Positions 34,608-45,373 of a stretch of 64,000 nt of DNA are shown here, in pieces; position 1 is the stretch's first letter; each line of letters starts with the position of its first letter. Location: the NCBI RefSeq assembly GCF_027886475.1, contig NZ_CP115670.1:930001-994000 (forward strand), written 5' to 3'. The stretch comes from Corynebacterium sp. SCR221107. Lineage in GTDB: Bacteria > Actinomycetota > Actinomycetes > Mycobacteriales > Mycobacteriaceae. The position numbers and the translations under genes are program-made. The notes below the pieces were generated by a model. It was given only the letters and a program-made list of their open reading frames with translations, ran no database searches and was not told where the DNA came from.

Positions 34608-37312
34608 TCCTCACGAACGGTGATGCCCACCTTGGGGGATGCAAAGTAGCCAACCAAAGTAGAAACGATGGGAAGCACCACAGCAAAGAGCAAGAACCCG
34701 AGCCAATCCACCTGGAAATCGGGGAATTCCGACAGTGAAAGCAGCTCACCGGTGCTTGCATAAACATCGGGGGTGCGGGACAGCCACACCCCAGCAACAG
34801 CCGCCAGGCTCGCGGGTACGACTGCGGTGGCGCAAAGGACGCCGAAGTAGGTGGCGTTCATCCGTCGAAGCTGGCCGCCATCTGCACCTACAGCTGAGAA
34901 CTGTTCGTTTTGCTTGCGCAGGTGTGGATAGCTTAAGGCGATGATGAGTCCCAATACCGCAAGAAGGACAACGAACACGGCCGCATAAGCACGGTAGCGG
35001 AAGTCCGGGCGGAGGTATTCGCCAGCATCGAAGGTTGCGTTGGCGCCTGTGTGTGCGACGGCTTGCTCGGCCCGGTAGAGGTCGCGGTCGCTTGAGTGGG
35101 ATGTGGTGACAAAGGCAGTCGAATACCTCGCGTGGCCGCCGAGCGTTGTCACAGCAGATGGGCTAAGCAATGCGGTGTCCAAGCCTTGCGGCAACACGTA
35201 GGCTACCGGCAGGGTGAAGTCTTCGGAGGTCTGCTCCTGTGCGCCGCTGCCATAGGAGTCGACGGTCACGGTGGCTCGTTCCACGAATCGCTCACCAGCT
35301 GTATTGTCTGCCCTCGGCATCACCACCCCACCTTCAGACAGTGCCGTGAGCGCGGCCTGCTTGTCGGCATCGTCCAAGCGAATAAGGTCGAGGAATTCGG
35401 GCCCGACCTCGAAGGCGGAATGATAGGTCATACCGGGAACGACCACATTATCCAAGGTGCCCAGCGTATTGTCTTTACCATCCACGGCATTGAGCTCGTG
35501 GGAGATCTCAGAGTAGGCGGCGGATCGTGATTCGCTAAACACGACATCCTTGGCAACATAGGCCTTGCTGGAGTTGAGCTCGTCCAAGGCAGCCTGCACC
35601 GTGGTGTTGATATCCGCCGGTGACGCTGAGTCTTCATAGAAATAAACGGCAGCGACGGATTCGTTGAGTACCTTCTTCACCAAAGTCTGCGAATGCGCAG
35701 AGCTGCTGAGGATAAGAGTGGTCATCATGATGAGGATGAAGGTAACGCTCATCAAGGCCGCGATGCCCGAGATGGAGCGCACACCCAGACGTACCAAAAG
35801 TCGCGAGGCCGAGCGGGCGGCTGAGCCGCGCCCAATTTTTGAGAAGAAGAACAACAGGCTAGGAATGCAGGCAAGCAGCAAGGCCAGGCACACGAGGATC
35901 AACGCGGGCGAGGCGTAGTCGAAGAAGTCACGCAGCATTGTTGACGGGAGGACCCATTGAGCAAGCGCGAGGGTCACTGCGAATCCAAGCAGCAGGACCG
36001 GCGCGATGGCATTGCGTTTGGTAAATGTGCGCATCCGGCCGGGGATGACGCCAGAGATGGCAGCGATGATGTCGAGACGGGCCTGATAGATGGCGGGAAT
36101 TGCCGCCGCAACGGTGATGCCGATCACCGCTCCTATCCATAGGAAGGCGAGGTAACCCCACTGTGGTGTGAATCGCCAACCGGGGAAGCTCATTGTCCAC
36201 CACGCATACCCCGCCGCGGTGCCAAAAATTGCGCCGAGGGCAGTTCCGAGGATACCGAAGGCCAGTCCGTAGGTTGTTACAGTTGCGGTAACCTGGCCAC
36301 GGGTGGCACCTTGTGAACGCATGAGTGCGTACAGGCTGGAATGAGATGCAGCCAAGATCGCGAAGACTGGTGCTACGAGGCTCAACAAAACCACCGCGAT
36401 GATGAGGGCAACGACAACGAAGCTTATCGCGTTTGCGACAGCGACACGGTCTACGTCAAAGATTCCGTTGTCGGTGCTCGATGTGGCGCCTTGCCCAGGA
36501 TCGGATAGCACCTGGTCGGCCGGGGGAAGGGTGCCGATAAATTCCGAGGTATGGATTACGAAGCCTTGTTGGTTGAGTGCGTAAACTTGCTCCCAGCGCA
36601 ATGGTGCGGTGGATTCAAGGCGCCAGGAGTTGATCTCCGAGGCGAGCATGGCTTGACGATCGCGCCATTGGTCATCTGCAACAGCTGCGACGTAACTTGG
36701 GGAAATGCGGGAGACGGTAAGCGTGATGGCGCTTTTTTGCTCGCCGGGAAGCTGCGCATAACCTGCCATCGGGGAAACAGTGATGGTGTCTCCCACGCTG
36801 GCGCCGATGGCTTTAGCTTGGCTTTGACTCAGGTGAATCTCGCCAGGAAGCGGTACGGGGCTGCCGTCGAAGGACTGAGAAGGTGATTGTTTAAGCTGCC
36901 CGCCGTAGCTCTTATCGCCCAGGCTAAAGCTCACGCTATAAGTCTCATCATTATGTGCGCTAAGACCATCGGGAAGGGCTGAGCTGAGAAGCTGTTGCGC
37001 GGAGATGTCCTCACCGGCTGCCGGAGTGTCGTCGCTGGGGGAGCTAGAAGACCACAGCGGCTGTCCATCGTCACCTACGCAATCGGCTGCGGTTCCATCG
37101 ACGGATTGCAAACAGGAACCGCCGATGTAGGTGATGGTGTTGTCTGCCATCCGGTAGCTTGCGTTATCACGCGAGGTGGAAAAGGCCAGGATGGCGGAAA
37201 TAACGCCCACGGCCACTGCGATGAGAACGATGCCTGCGATGCTGCGGGTCATGTGTCGGCGCATGTCGCGAATTGTGGGGCGCATGGCGGCTTGAATGGA
37301 TGTCAGGCTCAT
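34604..37312 (-). CDS. ABC transporter permease, FtsX/MacB-like
   Basis: About 902 residues. An N-terminal membrane helix (RSIAGIVLIAVAVGVISAILAF) is followed by a large extracytoplasmic domain. Then come two FtsX-type blocks of membrane helices around residues 320-490 and near the C-terminus, with the second extracytoplasmic domain between them. This duplicated FtsX layout is typical of exporters of lipoproteins, peptides or drugs. The frame opens at 37369, but the ATG at 37312 overlaps the ATPase stop (ATGA) and is the likely start. Third gene of the PadR-ATPase-permease operon. The substrate is unknown. Confidence 0.88.
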   Translation of the reverse strand: MSLTSIQAAMRPTIRDMRRHMTRSIAGIVLIAVAVGVISAILAFSTSRDNASYRMADNTITYIGGSCLQSVDGTAADCVGDDGQPLWSSSSPSDDTPAAGEDISAQQLLSSALPDGLSAHNDETYSVSFSLGDKSYGGQLKQSPSQSFDGSPVPLPGEIHLSQSQAKAIGASVGDTITVSPMAGYAQLPGEQKSAITLTVSRISPSYVAAVADDQWRDRQAMLASEINSWRLESTAPLRWEQVYALNQQGFVIHTSEFIGTLPPADQVLSDPGQGATSSTDNGIFDVDRVAVANAISFVVVALIIAVVLLSLVAPVFAILAASHSSLYALMRSQGATRGQVTATVTTYGLAFGILGTALGAIFGTAAGYAWWTMSFPGWRFTPQWGYLAFLWIGAVIGITVAAAIPAIYQARLDIIAAISGVIPGRMRTFTKRNAIAPVLLLGFAVTLALAQWVLPSTMLRDFFDYASPALILVCLALLLACIPSLLFFFSKIGRGSAARSASRLLVRLGVRSISGIAALMSVTFILIMMTTLILSSSAHSQTLVKKVLNESVAAVYFYEDSASPADINTTVQAALDELNSSKAYVAKDVVFSESRSAAYSEISHELNAVDGKDNTLGTLDNVVVPGMTYHSAFEVGPEFLDLIRLDDADKQAALTALSEGGVVMPRADNTAGERFVERATVTVDSYGSGAQEQTSEDFTLPVAYVLPQGLDTALLSPSAVTTLGGHARYSTAFVTTSHSSDRDLYRAEQAVAHTGANATFDAGEYLRPDFRYRAYAAVFVVLLAVLGLIIALSYPHLRKQNEQFSAVGADGGQLRRMNATYFGVLCATAVVPASLAAVAGVWLSRTPDVYASTGELLSLSEFPDFQVDWLGFLLFAVVLPIVSTLVGYFASPKVGITVRED

Positions 37313-37995
37313 GAGTGACGCCTCTCGCTGAGGTGGCCATCGCGGACGTAGAGGACGCGGTCTGCCCATGCGGCAAAGCGTGGCTCGTGGGTGACCAGAA
37401 TTCCTGCGGCACCCCAGGTTACCCGGGAGCGCAGCACCCCCATGACGTGGTCGCCTGTTGCGGTGTCGAGGGCGCCGGTGGGTTCATCGGCGAGAATAAG
37501 GTTGCGGGTGCCGATGAGCGCTCGGGCGATGGCTACTCGTTGCGCCTGGCCGCCGGAGATCTCCTCGGGGTAGCGGTCGAAGGTGCCGTCGAGGCCTACC
37601 TCGGCCAATGCCTCGTCGATGCGAGCGCGTGCTGATTCTAGGCGCGTGCCGCCGAGTTCGAGTGGGAGACCTACGTTTTCGCCTACGGTAAGAGTGGGGA
37701 TCAAATTGAATCTTTGAGACACGACGCCGATTGTGTCGCGCCTTAAGCCAGCGAGTACTTTGTCGCTCATGTCGGAGGTGTCCTGGCCGCCGATGAGAAC
37801 CCGGCCTGAGGTGGGTCGCTGGAGAAGCCCTGCTATGTTGAGCAGGGTCGACTTGCCGGAACCACTTGGACCCATGATGGCAACGAGCTCACCCTGTTCT
37901 ACATGCAGGTTGACATCGGTGAGCGCGCATACCTGGTTAGAGTTGTCGCCATAGATCCGACTCACGGATTCGAGGGCTAGGGGGTAGGGGGTCAT
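37309..37995 (-). CDS. ABC transporter ATP-binding protein, LolD/MacB type
   Basis: A 228-residue ATPase. Walker A is GPSGSGKST near residue 42, the Q-loop VVSQRFNLIP, the signature SGGQAQRVAIARAL, Walker B LILADEPTGALD, and the H-loop THEP. This short form is the usual partner of FtsX-like permeases. Its ATG overlaps the PadR stop (ATGA), and its stop overlaps the permease start, so all three genes are translationally coupled. Confidence 0.93.
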   Translation of the reverse strand: MTPYPLALESVSRIYGDNSNQVCALTDVNLHVEQGELVAIMGPSGSGKSTLLNIAGLLQRPTSGRVLIGGQDTSDMSDKVLAGLRRDTIGVVSQRFNLIPTLTVGENVGLPLELGGTRLESARARIDEALAEVGLDGTFDRYPEEISGGQAQRVAIARALIGTRNLILADEPTGALDTATGDHVMGVLRSRVTWGAAGILVTHEPRFAAWADRVLYVRDGHLSERRHS

Positions 37996-38525
37996 GATTG
38001 GGTCCTTCCTGGTGCTGAAAGTGACTCGATGAGGTCGATCCAGCGCATTTGCGCCTCGAGGTCGAATATGTGCTTTTCGACGATCAGACGTTCCGGGGTG
38101 CGTGCCTTTTCTAGCCCGGCTGCGCGTTCGTTGAGCTTGCGTATCTGGTGCAGGATGGCGGTGCGTTGTACGTCAAGTAGCTCGGTGAAATCCTGTGCAC
38201 ATAGGTCCTTGGCGAAAACGACCTTGGTGATGAGGTCGTCTCTTTCGCTCATGGGGCGCACGATGGGCTCGCGCCACCAGGAATCGAGTGCTACTTGGCC
38301 CTCCTCGGTCAGGGCGTAGGTAGTCGATTGCCGGCCCGTGGGACCTGTGATGGTGCCGAATTCACGAACCAGGCCGTCGCGTTCGAGACGAGTGAGTGTT
38401 TGAGTCACTTGTCCGATGTTGAGTTGCCACAATCCTTGCATAGTGTCAGTGAAAGCGTGTTGAAGCCCGCTGGCACTGAGCTGTTGGTGCTCGAGCAAGG
38501 ACAGCAGCGCGTAGGAAACGCTCAT
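37992..38525 (-). CDS. PadR-family transcriptional regulator
   Basis: About 177 residues from the ATG at 38525: a winged-helix domain (SYALLSLLEHQQLSASGLQHAF ... QVTQTLTRLERDGLVREFGTITGPTGRQSTTYALTEEGQ) plus the C-terminal helical dimerisation domain typical of long PadR proteins. The frame also allows an upstream start at 38591, but that would place a perfect palindromic operator inside the coding region. GGGAGC precedes the 38525 ATG and MSVSYALL is the usual PadR start. It is first in the operon with the ABC genes and is expected to repress them until an exported compound binds. Confidence 0.88.
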   Translation of the reverse strand: MSVSYALLSLLEHQQLSASGLQHAFTDTMQGLWQLNIGQVTQTLTRLERDGLVREFGTITGPTGRQSTTYALTEEGQVALDSWWREPIVRPMSERDDLITKVVFAKDLCAQDFTELLDVQRTAILHQIRKLNERAAGLEKARTPERLIVEKHIFDLEAQMRWIDLIESLSAPGRTQS

Positions 38526-38560
38526 TGCTGCTCCCAAGGGTAGATGAGACTGGAGAGTGC

Positions 38561-38580
38561 GGACATACGGACCTATGTCC
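38561..38580. promoter_or_regulatory. palindromic operator of the PadR-ABC operon
   Basis: GGACATA at 38561-38567 is perfectly inverted as TATGTCC at 38574-38580 around six bases. The ACAT/ATGT core resembles known PadR sites. It lies 35 bases upstream of the chosen PadR start. Autorepression is inferred. Confidence 0.65.
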
Positions 38581-39012
38581 TTTTCCGTCATTCGCCACCG
38601 TGTTGGTGGATGACGTTCCTTTCGTTGATTACAGGGTAAGCAACGTTCGAAAATCGAATGTTACCGGGTAACCAATGGGTTGGCAACACATTTCTTAGCC
38701 CCATCGAATGGACGCGGTCAAATAAAACGAAGCCCGTGTCTGAAAGTGACAGTCACTGGTTGATGGATGCGTGAAACGGTCGCTAACCCACGGACGGGGC
38801 TGTGGTTGAGGCTGGTAGGCGAAGTTGGGGAGCCTGCCACACCTGGAGCATAGCAACGAGGGATGCGTGACTGTAACGCCAATGGGCGTTTGGGCAGACA
38901 AAGAGGTGTGGCACTGTGTGCGCAAGCTAAGGGGAGAGAGGGCGGTATTTGTTTCAGTCGAGGAAGGGGCTTGCTTGATCCGGTGGGGGACTGCTTCGGC
39001 ACCGGAGCCAGT
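38581..39012. other. intergenic region between PadR and M23 peptidase genes
   Basis: Holds the promoter of the PadR operon near 38590-38690 and otherwise nothing I can support. Frames such as 38695-39024 (minus) show no family match and are Ser/Thr/Pro-rich throughout, as expected of chance frames. Confidence 0.4.
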
Positions 39013-39066
39013 GTAAAAAACCACGAAGCCTCATGACATTCACCCGGAGGTGATGCCATGAGGCTT
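39013..39066 (-). terminator. strong terminator of the M23 peptidase gene
   Basis: AAGCCTCATG 39026-39035 pairs with CATGAGGCTT 39057-39066, with an inner CACC/GGTG stem. On the minus strand a T run (complement of 39015-39020) follows. Confidence 0.88.
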
Positions 39067-39084
39067 GAGGAGAAAGCAAAGGTA

Positions 39085-39801
39085 TTAGACGACGATTCCG
39101 CGCTCAGCGAGCCATGCAGCAGGATCGACCGGGGTGGTGCCATCTGGGTGGATTTCAAAGTGCAGGTGGCTACCGGTGGAGAAGCCGCGAGAACCCATAC
39201 CGGCAATCTTCTGACCAGCTTCAACGTGCTCACCGACGGCGACGTCGAGGGTCTCCATGTGGCCGTAGACCGAAACGGAGCCGTCTTCGTGCTTGATGCG
39301 GATCCACTGGCCGTATCCGGAAGCTGGGCCGGAGTCGATGACGGTGCCACTCATGACAGCGTAGATCGGAGTGCCGATGGTATTAGCGATATCGATGCCA
39401 GCGTGGAAAGCGCCCCAGCGAGGGCCGAAACCGGACGTAAACGTACCTTCGGCTGGACGGGCGACCGTCACCTTAGGGGTGCGCGCAAGCTGGTCGGCCG
39501 CAGCGACTTCTTGGCTGTACTGGGCTGCCTTGGTGAGCTGAGTGGCCAAGTCTGCGACAGGCTTGAACTCTGCGATGGCGAGGATCTGAGGGGCGGAGGA
39601 GCCCTCTGGGAGAGATGCTGCCTCGTTGGCAGTAAGTTCGATCTCAGCACCATTTGCATTGGAGGTGTGCGCAAGTGCGGCACCGCTAGCACCAGCGGTG
39701 GAAACCGCAGTCGTAGCCAATGCTACGAATGCAGCGCGACCCTTGGTCTGAGAGGTCTGCTTGCGGTGCTTTCCACCAGCGATCTGCCGCTTCTGCTGCA
39801 T
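39085..39801 (-). CDS. secreted M23 (LytM) family endopeptidase
   Basis: A 238-residue exported protein. A basic N-terminus and a hydrophobic Ala-rich segment (about residues 22-44) form the signal peptide; a helical linker follows. The LytM zinc site is complete: His133 and Asp137 in HAGID, His181 in YGHME, and His212/His214 in HLHFE. It would cleave peptide cross-links in peptidoglycan during growth or division. An 850-base gap precedes it, with several GTAAC motifs that could be MtrA sites. Confidence 0.9.
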   Translation of the reverse strand: MQQKRQIAGGKHRKQTSQTKGRAAFVALATTAVSTAGASGAALAHTSNANGAEIELTANEAASLPEGSSAPQILAIAEFKPVADLATQLTKAAQYSQEVAAADQLARTPKVTVARPAEGTFTSGFGPRWGAFHAGIDIANTIGTPIYAVMSGTVIDSGPASGYGQWIRIKHEDGSVSVYGHMETLDVAVGEHVEAGQKIAGMGSRGFSTGSHLHFEIHPDGTTPVDPAAWLAERGIVV

Positions 39802-40652
39802 TGAGGCCTACTTCCCTAAGTCTTTCCAGTTTTGTCAGCTACTGATTCAAGGCTTTTTGAGGATGGATTTCCTTTTGGCCCAACTCTGTAACCAACTTGT
39901 TATTTACCGGACGTAACGATAGCTGTTTGTAACAATTCAATCAACCTGTTTTGAAGGATTCTTTCTTTGTCTCACTCAAAAAACGTTACATAGCTGGGAA
40001 AAATGCCTCAAAAAAAGTTTGAAGATTTTTCCGCGCGGTGTGTAATTTGGGGCAAATGTGAGATTTGTGAACAACCTTCATTGCGTGATTGCTACGCGTG
40101 TAACGGCTGAATCTAACGGCCGTGAGCAGGTTAAAAAGCCTTAATTCCGACTGGTGATTCTAAAGAAAATGTTAGAAAAGTGTAAAAGGGGAATCTCATT
40201 CATGGGGAAATTCATCTGCTTTTGCGTGCGCGGCTAGCTTTCCCTTCAACTAACGATCGCTACCTTGAACGATCCCTTAAGAATCTACGCCTATATATAA
40301 GAATATAAGGTATGGGATCGGTAGGACACTTCGAGCTAAAGACCTGCTAGGGTATCCAGCGCTTTAGGCGGACAGTTGAGCTTGCAAGCGATGGAGTGGA
40401 GCTTTGTAGCGCAGGTTCTAAGCAATCTCGTGGCCCTGAGGGTGAGAGGATCATAATTGGAGGCCACCTTTCTACTTTTTGGTGGCAGCGAGAAGGATTT
40501 TGTTGAGCGCTTCTTTCTTTGGAAAGGAATGAGTGAAACTCTGAATTGCAGTGGGCTCGAGTATTAGGTGCGGCACGGAATTTGCTTTTCAAAATGGGAA
40601 AGTTCGCCGTGGGTATCCCCGTAGTCCGGTTAGACGTGGCATGGTTGATGGA
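39802..40652. promoter_or_regulatory. 851-base AT-rich control region between the M23 peptidase and perM
   Basis: No gene is supported. GTAAC occurs at 39888, 39913 and 39929, and GTTAC at 39985, upstream of the peptidase. Actinobacterial MtrA recognises GTAAC-type repeats and controls cell-wall peptidase genes, so these are candidate MtrA sites (inference). A T/A-rich stretch around 40288-40312 and a lower-complexity zone to 40550 lead to perM. No riboswitch that I can recognise is present. Confidence 0.4.
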
Positions 40653-42497
40653 ATGAGCAAGAAGTCCAGTCCGCACCCGCAGGCAGGTCCTCATCGAGGT
40701 TCCGCTGGGCGTCGCCCGCCCCGACGTTCGGAAGCGCCGAATGGCCCGGCATCTGCGCAGCGTCCGCAATCAGCCGGGAGGCGTGGTGCCCGAAGGAAAG
40801 CCGTGCCCGAAACGCGCACGATTGATCCGACGTTTTCCTCGCGCATGCGCGCCTTCTTGCCGGTAACGGTACTTCCCAACCTCATTGTCGTGGCATCAAG
40901 CATCGCCTTCGCTCTCGTTGCGCTGATTGCAACCTCGACGACCATGACCGCAATGCCTAGCGTGATTGCGCAGTTCTGGTTGGTCATCAATCTGGGGCCT
41001 GTTGTCGGGCGTGGTCAAGAGCTTTCGGCTTTGCCCTTGCTACCAGCATTATTATTGGTTTGGGCGATTTCCCGGCGCGTGTACCGTGCGGTAAAGGATC
41101 GCGTGAGCCTTGCTGATCTGGGTGTCTTGACCCTATGTGTATTGGGGATTCCGATACTTTTGACGCTCACAGCGTGCGCCATGCTGTACGACGCATCCTC
41201 GGTTTTTGATGTGGACTCTCCACCGATAGGCGAGGCGGTGCTTCGAACTGGGTTGTTGCATGCGGTGGCTCTCGTGTGGGGCATGGGGCGCAGGCTCTGG
41301 CAGGCCTTGTGTCGTCGTTTCGTTGTTCCGGAATGGTTCGTTGAAGCATCTCTTGATGCAGTGCGAGCATTGAAATACATCGCCGGTGGTGCGGCAATAG
41401 TTTATAGCGTCGCGTTTGTCATGCATCTGGGGGATGCTTCGGCCATTTACGCTAACTACTCCACCGCCGGAGCTATTGCGGTAAGCGTCCTGAGTCTTCT
41501 GTATCTTCCCAACGCGATCGTTTTCACCGCGGCAACGACGGTGGGATCGCAGCTCATCCTCGGGCAAGGCTCGGTTTCCCTTTTTGGTGTCAATCTCGTG
41601 CCGCTGCCTCCGCTGCCGGTGCTCGCTGCGCTTCCGCATACATCGCAAACTTGGGCCATGGTTGCGCTTCTCGCGCCTTCGCTAGGGGTGTTGTTGTCGG
41701 TCATGCGCAACGTTCCTGCACTCAAGGTGGGCGTGCTTGGCGGCATTTTCGCTGGGGTCTATGCGTTACTAACGGCCTATTTTGCCGGCGGCGCGCTGGG
41801 GGTTTATGGCTACTTCGGTCCGCACGTGTGGCTCAGCGCTGGACTAACCGCAGCGTGGGTCGGTGGCATCACGATCATGGCCTCGGCGGTGGCTTCCGTG
41901 CTCGATCGCGGGGTAACTAGAGCGGTGGATTCTCAGCAAGAAACTGCCTTGGGCGACGATCCAGACACCGATGAGCATGAGTCCCACGCGGCTGCTGAGG
42001 ATGCGAAGTTCAGTCCTAACGACGCCGAGGAAGCTTCTGTTCAGGCGATGAAGGCGGCGACCGTAGGCGTCGTCAAGCACGCAAACGAAGCAGACGGCGA
42101 AGATGAAGATACGCCTTACGACGAAGCTGCCGGCGGTCATTCGAACGATTCCGAAGAAGGCATTGTTCAATCAGATGCAACTGAATTTGAAGGCGCTACT
42201 GGAGATGCCAATGGTTCGGAAGCCGATGACTCGGGCTTTGACATGGACGGTGATGCCGACTCGGGCACCGAAACCGCGGGGTTCGGGAGAGGAGATGAAG
42301 GTGCTGTGGAAGATTCTGCGCAATCGAGTGCGCCTTATGCTCCGGGCGAAGACACCACCGAAGAAATCCCGAATGATTCAGAAGACGTTGACTCAGGCAT
42401 CCAGCCCCACGGGGACCGTGGTGATGAACATGACGCCCAAGGGCAAGGCGGAGCGGATATCAGCGACCAGGAGGAGGCGCAGGGGGGCGGAAAGTGA
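40653..42497 (+). CDS. perM: PerM-like DUF6350 integral membrane protein
   Basis: About 614 residues. A basic, Pro/Arg-rich cytoplasmic N-terminus (about 60 residues) precedes about nine or ten membrane helices (from PVTVLPNLIVVASSIAFALVALIA to SAGLTAAWVGGITIMASAVASV). After residue 430 comes a strongly acidic tail of about 180 residues rich in Asp, Glu, Ser and Gly. Position directly upstream of purN-purH matches M. tuberculosis perM (Rv0955), needed for persistence and divisome stability. Starts at 40641 and 40653 are both possible; the frame is also open from 40551. The molecular function is not known. Confidence 0.82.
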   Translation: MSKKSSPHPQAGPHRGSAGRRPPRRSEAPNGPASAQRPQSAGRRGARRKAVPETRTIDPTFSSRMRAFLPVTVLPNLIVVASSIAFALVALIATSTTMTAMPSVIAQFWLVINLGPVVGRGQELSALPLLPALLLVWAISRRVYRAVKDRVSLADLGVLTLCVLGIPILLTLTACAMLYDASSVFDVDSPPIGEAVLRTGLLHAVALVWGMGRRLWQALCRRFVVPEWFVEASLDAVRALKYIAGGAAIVYSVAFVMHLGDASAIYANYSTAGAIAVSVLSLLYLPNAIVFTAATTVGSQLILGQGSVSLFGVNLVPLPPLPVLAALPHTSQTWAMVALLAPSLGVLLSVMRNVPALKVGVLGGIFAGVYALLTAYFAGGALGVYGYFGPHVWLSAGLTAAWVGGITIMASAVASVLDRGVTRAVDSQQETALGDDPDTDEHESHAAAEDAKFSPNDAEEASVQAMKAATVGVVKHANEADGEDEDTPYDEAAGGHSNDSEEGIVQSDATEFEGATGDANGSEADDSGFDMDGDADSGTETAGFGRGDEGAVEDSAQSSAPYAPGEDTTEEIPNDSEDVDSGIQPHGDRGDEHDAQGQGGADISDQEEAQGGGK

Positions 42498-42597
42498 AAA
42501 TAACTTAGATGACGTTGCTGGAAAGGCGTCGGAAGCTGGAGACGGTGAGTCAACAGGGGAGAGTCGCAAGTAGCGGAAATGATTCGCGGGGGCTAAA

Positions 42598-42622
42598 GGG
42601 GACGGCTTCGCTGCCGTCCTTC
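42598..42622 (+). terminator. hairpin after perM
   Basis: GGACGGC 42600-42606 pairs with GCCGTCC 42613-42619 followed by TTC; a weak terminator or attenuator upstream of the purN promoter. Confidence 0.5.
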
Positions 42623-42645
42623 ATGCTGAGGGAAGGGCTAGAAGG

Positions 42646-42680
42646 TGGACAAGCTGGGATCGGGCGCTAGAATATTCCGA
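42646..42680 (+). promoter_or_regulatory. purN-purH promoter
   Basis: TGGACA at 42646-42651 (-35) and TAGAAT at 42668-42673 (-10) are separated by 16 bases. The predicted start of transcription falls at about 42680-42681, on the GTG of purN, which implies a leaderless mRNA. No ribosome-binding site is present before that GTG. Confidence 0.65.
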
Positions 42681-43338
42681 GTGACCAGCACTGAATCTCT
42701 CGTGTCAGAAAATCGAACCGACCTCCTTCCCATCGTCGTCATGGCGAGTGGTTCGGGCACCTTGTTGCAGGCCATCATCGATCACCAGGAGACTGGTGAT
42801 TTTTCTGTTGGTAGGTCAGGTTACAGGGTGGTTGGTGTGGTCACCGATGTGGAGTGTCCCGCAGTTGGACGCGCCGAGAGAGCCGGAATCCCGGCTGTGA
42901 CGGTCCCTTTGGAAAAAGGTGCTGATCGCGGCGCGTGGAACGAAAAGCTTGCCGCGGCCGTGGCAGGATTCGAACCGGACCTGGTGGTTTCCGCAGGATT
43001 CATGAAGATCCTCGGACAGCCCTTCCTCGAACAGTTCGGGGGCCGCATCATCAATACCCACCCGGCATTGTTGCCCGCTTTCCCAGGTGCGCACGCCGTG
43101 CGTGACGCGCTAGCCTATGGCGTCAAGGTCACCGGCTCCACCGTGCACTTCGTCGACGAAGGCGTGGACACCGGAAAGATCATCGCCCAGAAGCCGGTGG
43201 AAATTCTGCCGGGGGAGGCTGAAGCGGATCTGCACGAGAGGATCAAGCAAGTAGAGCGAAAGCTCATCGTGTCCGTACTCAACTCCGCGGTCGTGGTCAT
43301 GGGCGCGGAGAAAAATTCAGGAGAGGTGTCCTTCACTA

Positions 43339-43346
<8 letters not shown>
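42681..43346 (+). CDS. purN: phosphoribosylglycinamide formyltransferase
   Basis: About 221 residues from the GTG at 42681. It transfers a formyl group from 10-formyltetrahydrofolate to GAR in purine synthesis. Family landmarks are [27 protein letters not shown], the catalytic segment [20 protein letters not shown], and [17 protein letters not shown] with the catalytic His and Asp. The frame also permits a GTG at 42645, but that lies in the -35 element. The stop overlaps the purH start by eight bases, giving tight coupling. Confidence 0.94.
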
Positions 43347-44913
<1,567 letters not shown>

Positions 44914-44952
44914 GTTCCTATCCAAGGAATCCTGAAGGGATTCTATTCCTTG

Positions 44953-45007
44953 AAGCCCGCCGAATCCGTCGGTCGCAGCAGAGGCGATCGTCGGCCGGCG
45001 GGTTTTG
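44953..45007 (+). terminator. terminator of purN-purH
   Basis: AAGCCCGCCG at 44953-44962 pairs with CGGCGGGTT ending at 45004, followed by T residues; the long interior contains secondary stems. Confidence 0.85.
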
Positions 45008-45373
45008 TCATGTGGCACCTGCTTGCCGACGCCCACCTGCCGCGAGTGGGCAAAGGTTGTGATGTCCGCTTCCGGTGTGACTGGTGGCAGGCATATATTA
45101 GTCAGGTCACAAGCGGGGGCGAAATGGATGCCCCACATGTGCGAATGCCGAGTGAAGTAAGTGGCCGAGACGGTGCAAGATGCCTAAATTAAATGCGAAA
45201 AAGAGGGGGTAACCAGCGGGAAACGTGGGTTCGTGACTGGGGAAAAATGATGTCATGAAGGCTAAACTTTAACTGTTCTTAGCGTTTCAATAACCCGCGT
45301 GTCTACGATGTTGTCCCTCCCGACATCCACGCTTATAGGCATGTGGGGTGCGACGAGATGTTTGAGGTTTCTC
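45008..45373. other. intergenic region after purH
   Basis: Contains one GCTTGCCGACG copy and the promoter of the 45374 gene. Short frames here (for example 44950-45192) overlap the terminator and have no family features. Confidence 0.4.
45021..45031 (+). repeat. GCTTGCCGACG repeat copy, intergenic
   Basis: Copy of an 11-mer seen eleven times in the window. Intergenic copies: 8486, 15931, 24589, 45021, 47143, 55303. Coding copies: 14693 (folA), 19992 (lhr), 29880 (gabD), 44784 (purH), 49457 (amtR). About 0.03 would be expected for a random 11-mer on both strands, before allowing for codon bias. Confidence 0.55.

Noticed and set aside
38695..39024. 110-codon minus-strand frame
   Set aside because: It overlaps the M23 terminator, is rich in Ser, Thr and Pro throughout, and has no ribosome-binding site.
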